From Przewalskia tangutica (Eukaryota; Streptophyta; Magnoliopsida; Solanales; Solanaceae), in contig CM056733.1 of assembly GCA_029844215.1 (NCBI GenBank), positions 47,629,142 to 47,693,141 on the forward strand: DNA of 64,000 bases. Reading direction: 5' to 3'. The notes beneath the pieces were generated by a model. The model was given only the letters and a program-made list of their open reading frames with translations, was not told the DNA's origin and searched no databases. How positions within the stretch are numbered: position 1 is the stretch's first letter; each line of letters begins with the position of its first letter. The position numbers and the translations under genes were made by a program. Positions 24,139 to 35,758 of this stretch are shown here, one piece after another.

Positions 24139-24900
24139 ATGCCTCCGCGCAGGCAACCCGCCCAGAGGCGCGCAAATGGCGGAGTCGCGAGCAGAGTACA
24201 GCAGGTTACGCGGGCACAGCCCAATTATCACCTCGCGGTGCTTCATTCGGGAGTTCTCGCGACGCCACTAGCCCCAAAGCAGAGTTTAGCACGGGCGCAG
24301 CAGCTCCATCGCGCCATGATATTTGAACCTTCGCCCACGACGAACAGAGAATATAAATTTCAAGGAGACGACTCACATTAACTACGGATTTAACTACCGC
24401 AGAGTATACCGATGTATCGCGAGTCTTGATGAATATCAACGGTATGTCGCAAGAGTAAGTTCTTCGCTTAGGCTCGAGCATGGCTCGTACGGCTTATGCG
24501 CAGCAGCCGAGAAACGTAGAGATCGACGCGTTAACGGCGACAGCAGGTTAGGCCAGAGTAAGAAGGTCCTTTCGTAACTTTCGAGGCGAGTCACCTCACC
24601 AATGATTAGATTTGCACATCCACCAAAGCGCAGAGGTCCTCCACGAATTTCGTGACGCTCGGTACGCAGGAGTCGGGTCGAGCTCCGCATCTTCCGGCTC
24701 ACACGATGCACATCATCCCGGAATGTCGCCTTTTTGGTACTTGTTGCACCTACGACCGCCGTGGTCCGATGTCGAGAGTAGTCCTAGCAGAGGACTTAGC
24801 CTCCGTGATCGCGGGTAGTTCGTCATCTTCCCTAGATACGCTCTACGGGCGCATTTGATTAGAACGACTAAGTGAGTGAAACAAAGAGATATAGATATAT
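24139..24900 (+). pseudogene. R5 gag pseudogene with zinc knuckle
   Basis: This is the clearest gag in the window. It opens MPPRRQPAQRRANGG at 24139 and runs 80 codons before the first stop. A later frame reads RRVNGDSRLGQSKK at 24520-24570. The zinc knuckle at about 24727-24780 reads GTCCTYDRRG in one frame, with the downstream C block recoverable only after a frame change. Comparable pieces lie at 30320 (R4) and 59650 (R6, minus strand). Gag would form the particle and bind element RNA, but this copy is broken at several points. No protease follows. Confidence 0.8.
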
Positions 24901-25640
24901 CCTCTGAGATCAAGATGTATGATAAGCGAGTATACCTTAAGTGTTATGTTCAGATAACACGAGTGTTTATCAGGATTAGAAATCTCGTTAGTTAACCAAG
25001 TAGATTTGGGGGATAGAAGGCGCGAGCCTTAGAGTGTTATACGCAGAGACCTTGTGAGGTGCGCCATCCTGAGCGGGCGTAGTGTTACGTTTGACCCTTA
25101 TAGGAGTGCATAGTGCACGGAACTATGTTTACGGATAAGTCCCCGAGCAGCGTGGTACGAAAGAGGTAGTCGAGCCAAGAAGACCGCTAGGTTTTCGTAA
25201 CGTGGTTAGCGAGAGTTTTCCTTCGAGCTAGCGTTACAAGGCCGCCGGCCTGCCGAGGCCACGCCGCGTCAACCCGCGTACGATGGTGGCGGGTCAGGCG
25301 GTGGTCCCGCCAGGATAGGTCACGAGGTGTTAGGCCCAAGTTTAGTTAACCAACAGATTTAACTCGCGGATGCTTTCGACCAAGAGTCCGCCGGCGAGGT
25401 CACCGCCTTGTCTTCTAGCAAAGACCGAGTGCTCAAGCAGGTTGTTTATATCGTAAAGGTTGTAAGGTCGCGACGGTGCCTACCTTCACCTTATGGCGCA
25501 TGCGAAGCCTGTGTGGTGGCTATTTTCGCTTTCTAAAAGTTTTACCAGCAGGTTAGAACTCGCGAGTCTCGTGACCGCATCCGCCCCGCCGCCAGCTGGA
25601 TTTCGTGGATAGTCGCGGGATTGTTGTCTCCCGCGAGGTA
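24901..25640 (+). other. R5 noncoding spacer between gag and integrase remnant
   Basis: This 740-bp stretch has no gene I can support. It is shared in order with R4 (30480-31250), R8 (46091-46790) and, reversed, R6 (58770-59560). Landmarks are GAGTATACCTTAAGTG, GATAAGTCCCCGAG, GGTCACGAGGTGTTAGGCCC and GGTGCCTACCTTCACCTTATG. It replaces the protease-RT-RNase H region. Confidence 0.7.
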
Positions 25641-26440
25641 GTGTTTAAGCTACCATTTCAATGTTCTGATGTCATCTTTGAAGCCTTGTAGGGCGGAAGT
25701 GTAAGTTGCCTGGCCGATTGGTTCGATGTTGGCAAGCGCGCAGATAGTGTTCAGCTTGTTCCACAGACCGCGGATGTGGAAGTCGTTCAGAGAGGTTTTA
25801 GCAGCCGTAGAAATCGTGGCGATAATCGCGACGACGCTTTATAGTTCGTGCCGACGGCCGGCCTTTCAGTACCACCCCTAGGCGTGGCGGTTTTGGAACA
25901 GAGGAACTTAGCTCGAGTTACTTGGGCCTTTTGAGTTCACGTGAATGAGATAGGCCAGCCGCTTATAGGTTAGCTTTTGCCGTCCGACTTAGGAGGCAAG
26001 ACGTCCGATCTTTCAGATTGATATGTTCGGAAAGTATCTGAGACCCATCCAGAGTGTTCCCGCTAATAATGACCACGTTAGAGATAGTAACCCCGAAGTT
26101 TTAAACCAAGCAGATTCGAACGTGGTAAGAGTTCGAGGTACGACAAATTTCGTGGATCGCACGCGCCCGGCACTATTTGTCGGGTCGCCGAGGACACTAG
26201 AACCTCGCGCAAAGTGACAAAAGTGGTATCACGACGAGTAAAGCGGAGAAGCGAGCATGTATGGCGAGCATAGACGCGATCATTTCTTCGCAAAAGGCGC
26301 GGGCGAAGTATATTTTAGCCCGAGGAGGTTTTTGCGCGATATCGAGGTGTTTCTCGTGACTTGACGGAAGTATTTGCGCGTTGTTTCGCGGGCTATCAGG
26401 CAGATTGTTTCGTAAGTATAAGAGTGAAGACTATACGCGC
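25641..26440 (+). pseudogene. R5 integrase C-terminal remnant
   Basis: It begins near TAAGCTACCATTTC (YHF...), followed by an equivalent of PYEALYGRKC (25675-25710). The GPY/F-like region lies near 25880-25935. The end resembles the tail at 47160-47330, where VVRIRAHDTFKDRD can be read. The catalytic core is absent, so it cannot work as an integrase. The same junction from spacer into this segment is seen in R4, R6 and R8. Confidence 0.7.
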
Positions 26441-26461
26441 ACGCTTGTTTTGAGATTTGTA

Positions 26462-26494
26462 GGAACATTCGGACGAATGTTTCGGCGAGGAGAA
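26462..26494 (+). other. R5 near-palindrome and polypurine tract
   Basis: GAACATTCGGACGAATGTTT is followed by the purine run CGAGGAGAA, which touches the LTR at 26495. Confidence 0.82.
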
Positions 26495-29400
26495 TGTTAT
26501 ACCGTATTTCCGCAGTATGTACGTAAGGACGACGAGAAAATTTGAAACTTTTAATTAGGCTTCGCCGATTTAACTTTGTTCACAACACCCTGCTAGAGTC
26601 GCCGACTAAACGCTTTCACGCTTCGTAGGAAAATTCGCTATGTCATTTCTAATTTTTATGGATTTTTCCGAGAGATTTAAACATTTTGGATCAACGGAGG
26701 TGACATGTGTCACCTCACATCGAAGCAAGTGGACGCACCAAAGGGAATTGCTGGGCACGCTTGGCATTTTTGTTGCCTAAAACATTTGGTCAATGTTTGG
26801 TAGATATTTCGCGGTTGATGACTGGGACCCACACAACACATGGCTTAATCTACACCTTACACTTGCCTAACACTTGGAAGAATCTTGGCCATTGGTTGGC
26901 CATTTTCGACCTATAAATACCCCTTTGTTGATAAAATTCTTCATCCAAAAATCATTTCTAAGTGTTAAAAATCCTCCCCTCTCTTTCAGAAGTTGTTCTC
27001 GCCCAACACCATCCTCCCCTCGCCGAGAGCCCTCCCTCCTAGGAGCGTGGCCGGGTACTCCCCTAGCCTAGTTGTCTCGTATAAAACACCCCTCTCGTAG
27101 AAATACTCTCAAAAGTATTGTTATAATGCCCAAATTACCTTAGCCATATACCTTGTAGTATTCTAAGGTTATACCTTTACAAAAGCCCGCTTATACTATT
27201 ATACTTCCACAACACAAACCGAACCCTAAGTAAATCTTCACCCGTAGTTATAAGTGCAGCTGGTTAGAACTTCTGGGTTGTTCGAGCTGGCCTGAGCGCA
27301 CGAGTAAGAGCTAAACCTGCTCAGATCGACATTTAAACTCGATAATTACGGGCTTATCGAGGTAAATATCTTGTCCTCTATTGTAATCGAGATTACATGA
27401 TTGTTAGACTATATAGTTGAAGTATACTATATATGTAACTGAACGCTGTTGTCGGCAATGTCTTTTGACTTAAGCCCAATAATAAGAAACCTTTTCGGTT
27501 AAGAAGATCGAATCAGATTTACATAGATCAGACATGAGACTTGGTAGCTTTTCGCGAGGTAGAATCGCACGTCCGATTAAACGATAACCCCCGTTGGCTT
27601 CGCAGCCTACCGCAGAGAGGAGATTTACGCCGCATGGGAGGCACGAATTTTTGTGTAATGTTCTACGGCGGATCTAAATGTTAATGTCACTGTGGCCTTA
27701 TAGGTCAAGTACTACGATGGCGCGATCTACTTGGCTTAAGGAGTAGCCGATACTGGAAGTACTGAGCGCTTTGCTATTAGTCGATACTGCCGAGGTATGT
27801 AAACCTCTTCCTATCTCTTCTAGCATGATACGTGTGAACTATGTAGTACGGTAGATGCATACGTGCTAAATGTATTTGATTGTTTAAAACATAAAGTGTT
27901 ATAACGCTTTATGGGAAGTTGGTTATAAACTTTACGTTGGTAAGAAATACTGTGGTTTTTAAAAGGTAATCGATTTGAACTATAATCGCTTGTTATGTGT
28001 TAATAAAGAATTTGAAGTATTTCAAAAGATTTCAATCATTTTGAAAGCAGGAGTAATACTTGGTTTTTTTGAAAACTTAAGAGTTATACTAGCTTTATGG
28101 AAAGTTAGGTATAACGCTTAAGAATGTTTTATCGATTTCTAAATCGTAACGTGTATCGACAAACCACCGCAGCTAATAAAAGGAAATGTTTTGACAGATT
28201 TAGTATTATTAAAATCAAGAGAAACTTCCATCCGCATAAGCTAAGATTAGACAAAATGATATTTCCTAGATCATGGTCAGTAATAAGATTGTTATAAACA
28301 AGAATATCCTACTCACATATAAGGCTTATGTTTCTGATGGTTTAAAAGAGAATTATATTCTTAAACGGGTAAGACTATGAACTACTAAACCTTTCTAAAA
28401 TAAGAAACGCGAACATTTGAAATTAGGCAAACTCGACGCTCGATAATAATGTTGTTACTGATTGTACAAAGATAAGTGTTTTGATTTACTTCAAAGGATA
28501 ATCACTCTCTTTTCATATATCATGTATTGTGTGACTTTTGAAAGTAACGATCTTTTAAAAAGTTAACGATGGAGTACTTGGGGATAGCAACCCAACATGT
28601 CGACTTATAGCAGAAGTACCTCGCGTGTATAACTCGATTGGTTGGTTTGTGATAGCCTTGTAATACCTTCGTGTTAATTCGATAAGTAATCATATTAGAC
28701 GCCACGCAGTGTTAGTATTCCGTGGATGCTTGTGTAAAAGCGGTTTTTCCTCGATTGCGCTTACGCTGGTTAAACGATAAACCGTTATGTTGGTATTATA
28801 CCACTCACCGTGGTTTCCGGGTTAAGCCGCCTCCGACGCGGTAGACTCAGCGTCCGGGACCATGATTCGAGAATACCTCACGCGGGTCCCGGGCCTACGC
28901 GAGCTACGAGTTCCGTGTTAGCGCGCGCCTTACGGTCACGCGTTTACGTGGCTACGCGATCGCGAGTCCAGATCGACGCCGGAGTAATGACCGACGCGGG
29001 TTATACCTCACGCGCCTACGAGATTGGCCTACGCGAGTCGCGGAGTTCCGTGACTAGACGCGCGACATTTGATATCATGCGCGAATGACCGCCTTTGATC
29101 ACGCGACGGCCTGCAGATATCATGATACGCTTTATGACCTTGTTAGTACCGCTGGTGTTAGTAGCTCGCCATGCCTTCGCATTTACCCCGCATCGCTTTA
29201 TTTGGACACGCGCGGACCCGTTGTTCATGTGTATTCCTCGGTATTTTCTATCATCGATCACGGCAGCGGAAGGTATTCCGCGCATGATTGATGTCGGGCG
29301 CGAGACCCATGTTTATATTCGAGTGACGACTTTGGTGGCGCGAGTCCTCGACTTGATATGATCGCTATTTATCAGGAATCGTAGTTTGGTTATCATACAT

Positions 29401-29864
29401 GTCTCCCGCTTTATATAGACTACTATGATTTCATTTACGATTTTCGCCACATACTCTGCACTGCATCGACCTCCTTCGGGCCGCGCTCATGCCGCAGTAA
29501 AGGTACACCGCCGCCGATCCTCGCCTAGTGGTCACAACAAGATTGGAAGCCCGTCCTCCCGAGGCTTATCTCGTATAGTCCCATGTTGTCAGGTGCTACA
29601 TTCGTGGTATGACGGCCCCGTCCCATCGCTGTTGCCATATCATTCGTAGAGGTCCAGAGTAATCGCAAGGTGGTTGTAAAGAAAGGATTAAACTGCTCAT
29701 TTTGAAAGAGTTGTTATTATTATTTACGCCGAAAGGCAACTTTCTTCGTATATCCGTTCTCAATTTATACCGATTCATATCTTGGTTATTTTATATTCCG
29801 CCGACATTCGATGTACGATCATCGTGCGGTAAGGCACCAACACGGTCTCGAACGGTCGTGGACA
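26495..29864 (+). repeat. R5 3' LTR
   Basis: It starts TGTTATACC and ends GGTCGTGGACA. It pairs with 20548-23940. It has a TATA box at 26912-26919 and a stem-loop at 27890-27936. Confidence 0.92.
26912..26919 (+). promoter_or_regulatory. R5 3' LTR TATA box
   Basis: TATAAATA in the same context as 20968. A transcript from here would read out into the R4 interior. Confidence 0.7.
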
Positions 29865-30480
29865 TCCACGACCGAACAGAGAATATAGATTGCAAAGAGG
29901 CGACCACATTAGCCAAGGACGAGCCACCGTGAGTATATGATGTATCGATTTATCACGATCTTGACGACTATCTAAGAGAGTAGTGCAAGAGTAATTCTTC
30001 GCTTAGGCTTGAGCATGGCCTCGTACGCTTATGCGCATCGTGCCAAGAAACATAGAGATCGACTTCGTTAACCAAGCGAGAGAAGAGGCCGTAATAAAGA
30101 AGCGTCCTTTGGTAACTTTCGAGGCGAATCGCCTCACCACAGATTAGATACGCACATCCACTGGCAGCGCAGAGCGGTCCTCCACAGTTCGTGACGCTCG
30201 GTATGCAGAGTTGGTCGAGCTCCGTAGCTTCCGCTCACGCCTACACGGCGTTCCAACACCGATTCGCTTTTTCCTCGTTGTTCACACGTGACAAAGCGCC
30301 ATCCCGGGAATGTCGCTTTAGTTGGTACTTGTTTTACCCGCGGCCGTGGCCATGTGTCGAAAGGATGTCCTAGTAGAGGGATGCAAGCAGAGGACTCACC
30401 TTCAGATCGGGCTAGTTCGCCACCTTCCTAGATATGCGCCAACCGGCAGATTGACAGACGACAGAGTGGAGCAAGCAGAG
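29865..30480 (+). pseudogene. R4 gag, 3' piece after the R5 insertion
   Basis: It resumes R4 gag at CCACGACCGAACAGAG, directly after the R5 LTR end. The segment follows gag of 35503-35758 and 63046-63640. The zinc knuckle lies at about 30320-30370: GGTACTTGTTTTAC codes GTCF in frame and CGTGGCCATGTG gives RGHV; the first Cys codons appear damaged. Many stops are present. Confidence 0.82.
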
Positions 30481-31250
30481 ATACATGTATATCCTTAACC
30501 TCTGAGATTTGTATGCGCGATAGACGAGTATCCCTTAAGTGTTATGTCCAGATAGCATTGTGTTAGTTGTGATTAGAAATCATGGTTAGTTAAAGGGTAA
30601 GATCGGGGATAAGGTAAGTGTAAGCCTTGTAGTTTTATACGCGAGACCTTAGAGGCAAGGCCATCTGGGTAAAAGAGTTATTTTATGTTTAACCCTTATC
30701 TGAGTGCATAGTATAAATGGGATATATATTTGTGGATAAGTCCCCGAGTAGCGTGGAATGAAAGAGGTAGTCGAGCTAAGAAGACCGCCAGGTTTTCGTG
30801 AATGTGATTAGCGAGATTGTTCCGGACGGAGATAGTGTTTCATGAGCTGGTCGGGCCGAGGCCACGCCAGGTCAACCCGCAGATGTTTTGTGATGGGGTC
30901 AGTTCGTGGTCCCGCCAGAGACGGGTCACGAGGTGTTAGGCCCAAGTTTAGTTAACCATCGCACGAGTTCGTAGACGCGTCGACCGCAGGCCCGCCGACG
31001 AGGTCCAAACCTCTTGTTTTTAGTCGAGACCGCTTACCCGGCTGCAGGGTTACGCGAGATGATTATATCGAAGGTTGTAAGGTTACACGAGGTGCCTACA
31101 TTCACCTTATGATGCATAATGGAGCCTGTGTTACTACTGCTTTTTCCTGAGGTTTTACCAGTGTTTAGAACTCAAAGTAGTCTCGTAATCGCATTTACCC
31201 TGCCGTTGTTTTGATTTCGCGGTAGCCGCGAGGATTGTTGCCTCGCTGGC
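30481..31250 (+). other. R4 noncoding spacer
   Basis: No gene is supported. It carries the same ordered landmarks as 24901-25640. Its first 350 bp are nearly the same as 63640-64000. Confidence 0.7.
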
Positions 31251-31745
31251 GGAGTGTTTTAGCTACCATTTCGTTGTTCTGATATTGCCTTACGGCCTTA
31301 TGTGGCGGAAGTGTAAATCATTTGGCCGATCGTTCACGTTAGTAAGGTTCGATTGTGGTTCATACCGCTTCACAGAACGTGGTTGTGGTCGCGAGGAAAC
31401 TTAGCCCGAGGTACTTGAGCGCTTTCAGATCCTTCGAGGATAGGCCAGTTGCCTAAAGTTGGCATTGCCGCCCAGCATGGAGGCAAGGCTGGCCCATTTT
31501 TCGTGGTTGCTATGTTCGAGCGCAGAGGGTACGACGAGTAAGAGAATAGAAGTTATCATTTCGCTTTGTGTCAAGGTGCGAAGGAAATATATTTTAGACT
31601 CAAGGGAGTTTTTGTTACGCTAGAGGTGATTCCTCGTAGACTTGGATTAAGTATCGTCAGGTGTTATTTTGTACAAAGCGTGGCATAATTGTTTTCGTAA
31701 GTACAACAAAGGAAGACTATCGCGCACGTATGTCTTGAGATTCTA
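31251..31745 (+). pseudogene. R4 integrase C-terminal remnant
   Basis: It opens with AGCTACCATTTC and an equivalent of PYEALYGRKC at 31280-31310. The segment with GAGGAAACTTAGCCCGAGGTACTTG near 31398-31425 is the GPY/F part. No catalytic core remains. It matches 25641-26440, with an extra deletion in the middle. Confidence 0.7.
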
Positions 31746-31749
31746 GAAG

Positions 31750-31779
31750 GAACATTCGACGAATGTTTCTGGAGGAGAA
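31750..31779 (+). other. R4 near-palindrome and polypurine tract
   Basis: GAACATTCGACGAATGTTTC, then GGAGGAGAA touching LTR2 at 31780. Confidence 0.82.
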
Positions 31780-34700
31780 TGTTATACCCGTATTTCCGCA
31801 GTATGTACGTAAGGACGACGCACGAAAGTTTGAGCCTTAAGTTAGGCATAGGACCGAAATTTTGTTCACAACCCCAATTAGAATCGTTGACTAAACGCTT
31901 TACAAAACTTCTGGCGGAAAATTCGCCATGTCATTGATAATTTTTGCGGATTTTTCCGAGAGACGAATATTTCGACCAACGGAGGGTGACACTTGTCACC
32001 CTGCCGGGCGTAAGCTGCCGAGAGTGGCGGTTTTTGGCCTTGTTTTGCGCCTTGTTTGCGCCTTGTTTTGTGCCTTGTTTTGCGGAGTAGGATGGGGCAC
32101 TGGGCACATCTCGCCCTCCACTTGCCCCACACGGCTTGATCTCGCCATTGAACTCCCTATAAATACCCCTTGTGAAGACTTCTTCATCCAAACTTCTATG
32201 CCTCAAAGCTCTCTTCCTCCCCTTAGTGTGCTGTCTCGTCCAAAGAGTCCTCCCCTTTCGAGAAGTGCCCTGGCCGAAACCCTTCCCCACTTCCTAGCCG
32301 CCTTTGGCCGAGAAGTACCCCTCTCGAGTGTTGTTCTCGTGAAACACCCCGGTAGAAAATACTTCCAAGTATAGTTACTATACCAAAATACCTTAGCCTT
32401 ATACCTTGTAGTATTCCAAAGTTACCTCTATACGTATAGCCCGGAAATACTACCTTATGTCCTTTTATTCTCAAAACGAAACCCTAAGGAAAACCTTCAT
32501 ATTCGGTTGAAGTGTTAAGTAGAAGTTACGTAGAACTTCTAAGGGTTGTTTGGAGCGGGTCGAGCGCCTGCAGTGTGAGCTAAACGTTGCTCAGATCGAC
32601 ATTTAAACTTGGATAATTACGGGCTTATCGAGGTAAATATCTTGTCTCCCTTTTGTAATCGAGTATATACTATCAAGTATAAGAATTAAGTATAAGGTAT
32701 ATACAAGGAAAGTATATAAGAAGAGAATTGAATCAGATTTACATAGATCGATTTACAGAGACTTGTGAAGTTTGACTGCAGGAAGTCACGCCAATTTTCC
32801 GTAGAATCTCAGATTCTAGAAATGTTCTACAGAGTGGTCTAGACATTGATAGATTTGGATAACCGCTATAGTCAAGATCGCGAGTAGCGTGATCTATTTG
32901 GAAAGTGGACAAGACTAGCCGTAATAGCAGGAGCGCTTTGTTAATAATGATAATCGCCGCGAGGTACGTGATTCTTCCTATACTCGAGCATGATATTTTA
33001 AAATATATAGTACTAGACGACGGTGTTAATCAATAATAATTACGCAATGTCTTTTGACTTAAGCTCGAATAATAATTACGCAATGTCTTTTGACTTAAGC
33101 CCAATAATCTTGAAGTATTTCAAAAGAACGTCAATCATTTTTTAAATGTAAGAGTAATACTTGGTTTTAAAAGCTAAGAGTTATACTAGCTTTATGGGAA
33201 GTTAGGTATAACGCTTAAGAGAGATAAAAAGGAATGGTTTAATGATTTTAGAAGTTAAGAGACTTGATCTTAAAAGATAAGAGACTTGACTTAATTATAT
33301 TAATGTGAATTTTGTTAAAAGTGTGAAACCTCATTCATGAGTAATGAGTATTTTGGTTTTCAAAAGGAATGATGTTTTACCGATTTCTAAATCGTAATAA
33401 ATGTCGAACAAACCACAAAAATACTTAATAAAGGGAAATGTATTGACTAATAAAGAATTATTAACAACCAAGAGAAACCTCCATCCGCATAAGCTAAGAT
33501 AAGACAAAATGATATTACATTTCCTAGATCACGGTCGCTTAATAAGATTGTTATAAACAAGAATAACCTACTCACGTGATCGTATATATGTTTCTCAAAT
33601 TGCTTTCAAAGAGAATTATATCATTAAGTGATTAATACTACGAACTACGAAACCTTTCAAAATGAGAAACTCGAGTAATTGAAATTAGCAAACTTGAACG
33701 CTTGGAAAAGAATGTTGTTACTTGATTTTACAAAGAGTAGTGTTTTGAATTACTTCAAAAGATAGTCACTCTATTTTTATACTACTGTATCAGGTGACTT
33801 TTGAGAAAGAAGCGATCTTTTAAAGAGTTAATATACGGCACTTTGGGGATAAAAACCCGATCTTGTTAATCATATAGTAGAAAGTACCTTGTGAATAACT
33901 TGATTGTGTTGGTTCGTGATAGCCTTGTAATACTTTCTTGTTGATTTGATAAGTAAATATGCCAGGATGCTACGCGTGTTAGTATCTTGTGACGCTTGTG
34001 TAGCCGGTTTCCTCGATTGCGCTTAAGTTGTTTAACGATCAGCCGTTATGTTAGTATTGTACCACTCACCTTGACATGATCCCGAGGGTTAAGCTGCCCT
34101 CCGATGTGGGGTAGACTCAGGCGGTCTGGGACCATGATTCGAGAATACCTCACGTCCCGGACCTATGCGAGCTACGAGTTCCGTGTTAGCAGGCGCCTTT
34201 ATGGTCACGCGTCTACGGGCTACGCGATCGCGAGTCCAGCGGACGCCGGGAGTAGCCACCGACGCGAGGAATACCTCACGCGCGCCTACGAGGTTGGCCT
34301 ACGCGAGTCGCGGAAGTTCTGTGGCTAGACGCGACATTTGATATCGCGCGCAGGCCGCTTCGATCATGTGGCCTTCAGACAGATCTCATGATACGCTTTA
34401 TGACCTTGTTAGTACCGCGGGTGTTAGTAGGGCTATGCTTTCGCATTTACCCCGCAGCTTTATTATGACACGCGACCCGTGTTCATGTGTATTCCTCGTG
34501 CTTGATATCATAGATCGCCAGCTGGCGGGGCGTATTCCACGCATGATCGATGTTATGGCGCGAGACCCATAGTGATATTCGAGTGATGACTTTGATGCGC
34601 GAGTCCCCGACTGACTTGATCGCTATTTATCAGGAATCGTAGTTTGGTTATCATACATGTCTCATGTTTTATATAGACTACTATGATTTCATTTACGTGA

Positions 34701-35104
34701 TTTTTTTCGCCACATACTTGGTACCGTTGTAATCGACCTCCTTCGGGCCGCTCATGCCGCATGCAGGTACACCTGTTGATCCTCGCCTAGGATCGCAGTC
34801 AGCTTGGGAAGCTCCGCTTCTCCGAGGCTTATTCGCATAGTCCCCGCTGTTGTAGGTGCTACATTCAGGTATGACGGCCCCGTCCCGCCGTTGCTGTCAT
34901 ATCATTCTGGAGGTCCGAGTACCGCTGTGGCGAGTTGTAAAAGTGATGTAACTGCTCGATTTAAGTTTTATATATACGTCGAAAGGAAGTTTTCTCAGAC
35001 ATCGCTTTACACTTCGATATTCCATGTCTTATTTTATGTTCCACGACACTGACGATGTCTACTGGGTGCCCGGTAAGGCATCACCACGACCGTTCGGCCT
35101 GACA
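31780..35104 (+). repeat. LTR2: shared LTR of the R4 tandem
   Basis: About 3.3 kb, starting TGTTATACCCGTA and ending CGGCCTGACA. The integrase remnant and polypurine tract lie upstream, while PBS and gag lie downstream. It is therefore the 3' LTR of one unit and the 5' LTR of the next. The distal part is closest to LTR1. The doubled motif TTTTGACTTAAG lies at 33040-33105. Confidence 0.88.
32158..32165 (+). promoter_or_regulatory. LTR2 TATA box
   Basis: TATAAATA about 380 bp into the LTR, followed by CCCCTTGTGAAGACTTCTTCATCC as in other copies. Confidence 0.72.
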
Positions 35105-35108
35105 AAAG

Positions 35109-35121
35109 TGGTATCGTGAGC
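35109..35121 (+). other. R4 primer-binding site (second unit)
   Basis: TGGTATCGTGAGC, identical to the site at 20151. Confidence 0.85.
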
Positions 35122-35305
35122 GCTTAATCCTCTGAAAGTGTCTACAGATCGTATCTAGTAGAGTTCGATTATCGCGTGTCGCGCACCACACCAATAATCG
35201 TGAGGCTATAAGATATTTAGGATTGGTTTCCATTATTCTCACTCGAGATCGTGCCTCAGAGTCGTGTTATAAGTCAGCCCTCTAACGATTTCTTTCCTCA
35301 CCGCT

Positions 35306-35758
35306 ATGCCTCCGCAGAAGGCAACCCGAGCCTGTAGGGCAAGGCAGCCGAGGAGTCATGAGCAGAGCACAGAGGTTACTAGGCACAGCCCAATCATTAC
35401 CTGGGTGGTGTTTCATTCGGGAGTTCACACGCCACCAAATTTCAACAGAGTTTAGCACGCACAAAGAAGCTCATCGCGACCATGATAGTTGAACCTTCGC
35501 CCACGACCGAACAGAGAATATAGATTGCAAAGAGGCGACCAACATTAGCTAAGATGTAGCTACCAGAGAGTATATGATGTATCGATTTATCACGATCTTG
35601 ACGACTATCTAAGCAGAGGGTAGTGCAAGAGTAATTCTTCGCTAGGCTTGAGCACGGCCTCGTGTACGCTTACGCGCATCGTGCCAAGAAACATGAGATC
35701 GACTGGTTATCCAAGGACAGCAGAAGAGGGCTGAATAAAGAAGGTCCTTGGTAACTTT
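35306..35758 (+). pseudogene. R4 second-unit gag, piece before the R6 insertion
   Basis: It starts ATGCCTCCGCAGAAGGC, 185 bp after the PBS. It contains the uninterrupted stretch CCTTCGCCCACGACCGAAC that dates the R5 insertion site in the sister unit. It ends GGTCCTTGGTAACTTT, exactly at the R6 edge; the continuation CGAGGCGAATCGCC is at 62770. Stops occur throughout. Confidence 0.85.

Larger units (their letters stand above)
20548..29864 (+). mobile_element. R5: complete Gag-only LTR retrotransposon nested in R4 gag
   Basis: It has two LTRs of about 3.4 kb (20548-23940 and 26495-29864) around a 2.55-kb interior with PBS, gag, spacer, integrase tail and polypurine tract. Protease, RT and RNase H are missing. 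The target was the CCCAC of R4 gag: the flanks are CCCAA (20543-20547) and TCCAC (29865-29869), each one base from the undisturbed copy. The orientation is the same as the host element. Confidence 0.88.

Noticed and set aside
24901..25640. The shared spacer as a possible extra gene (env-like or a structural RNA).
   Set aside because: No frame is kept across R4, R5, R6 and R8, and I see no membrane segment or fold that is clearly conserved. It stays noncoding with unknown role.
31928..32374. A 148-codon + strand frame in LTR2 with antisense partners.
   Set aside because: It spans the TATA box in the LTR and has no counterpart in frame in other LTR copies.
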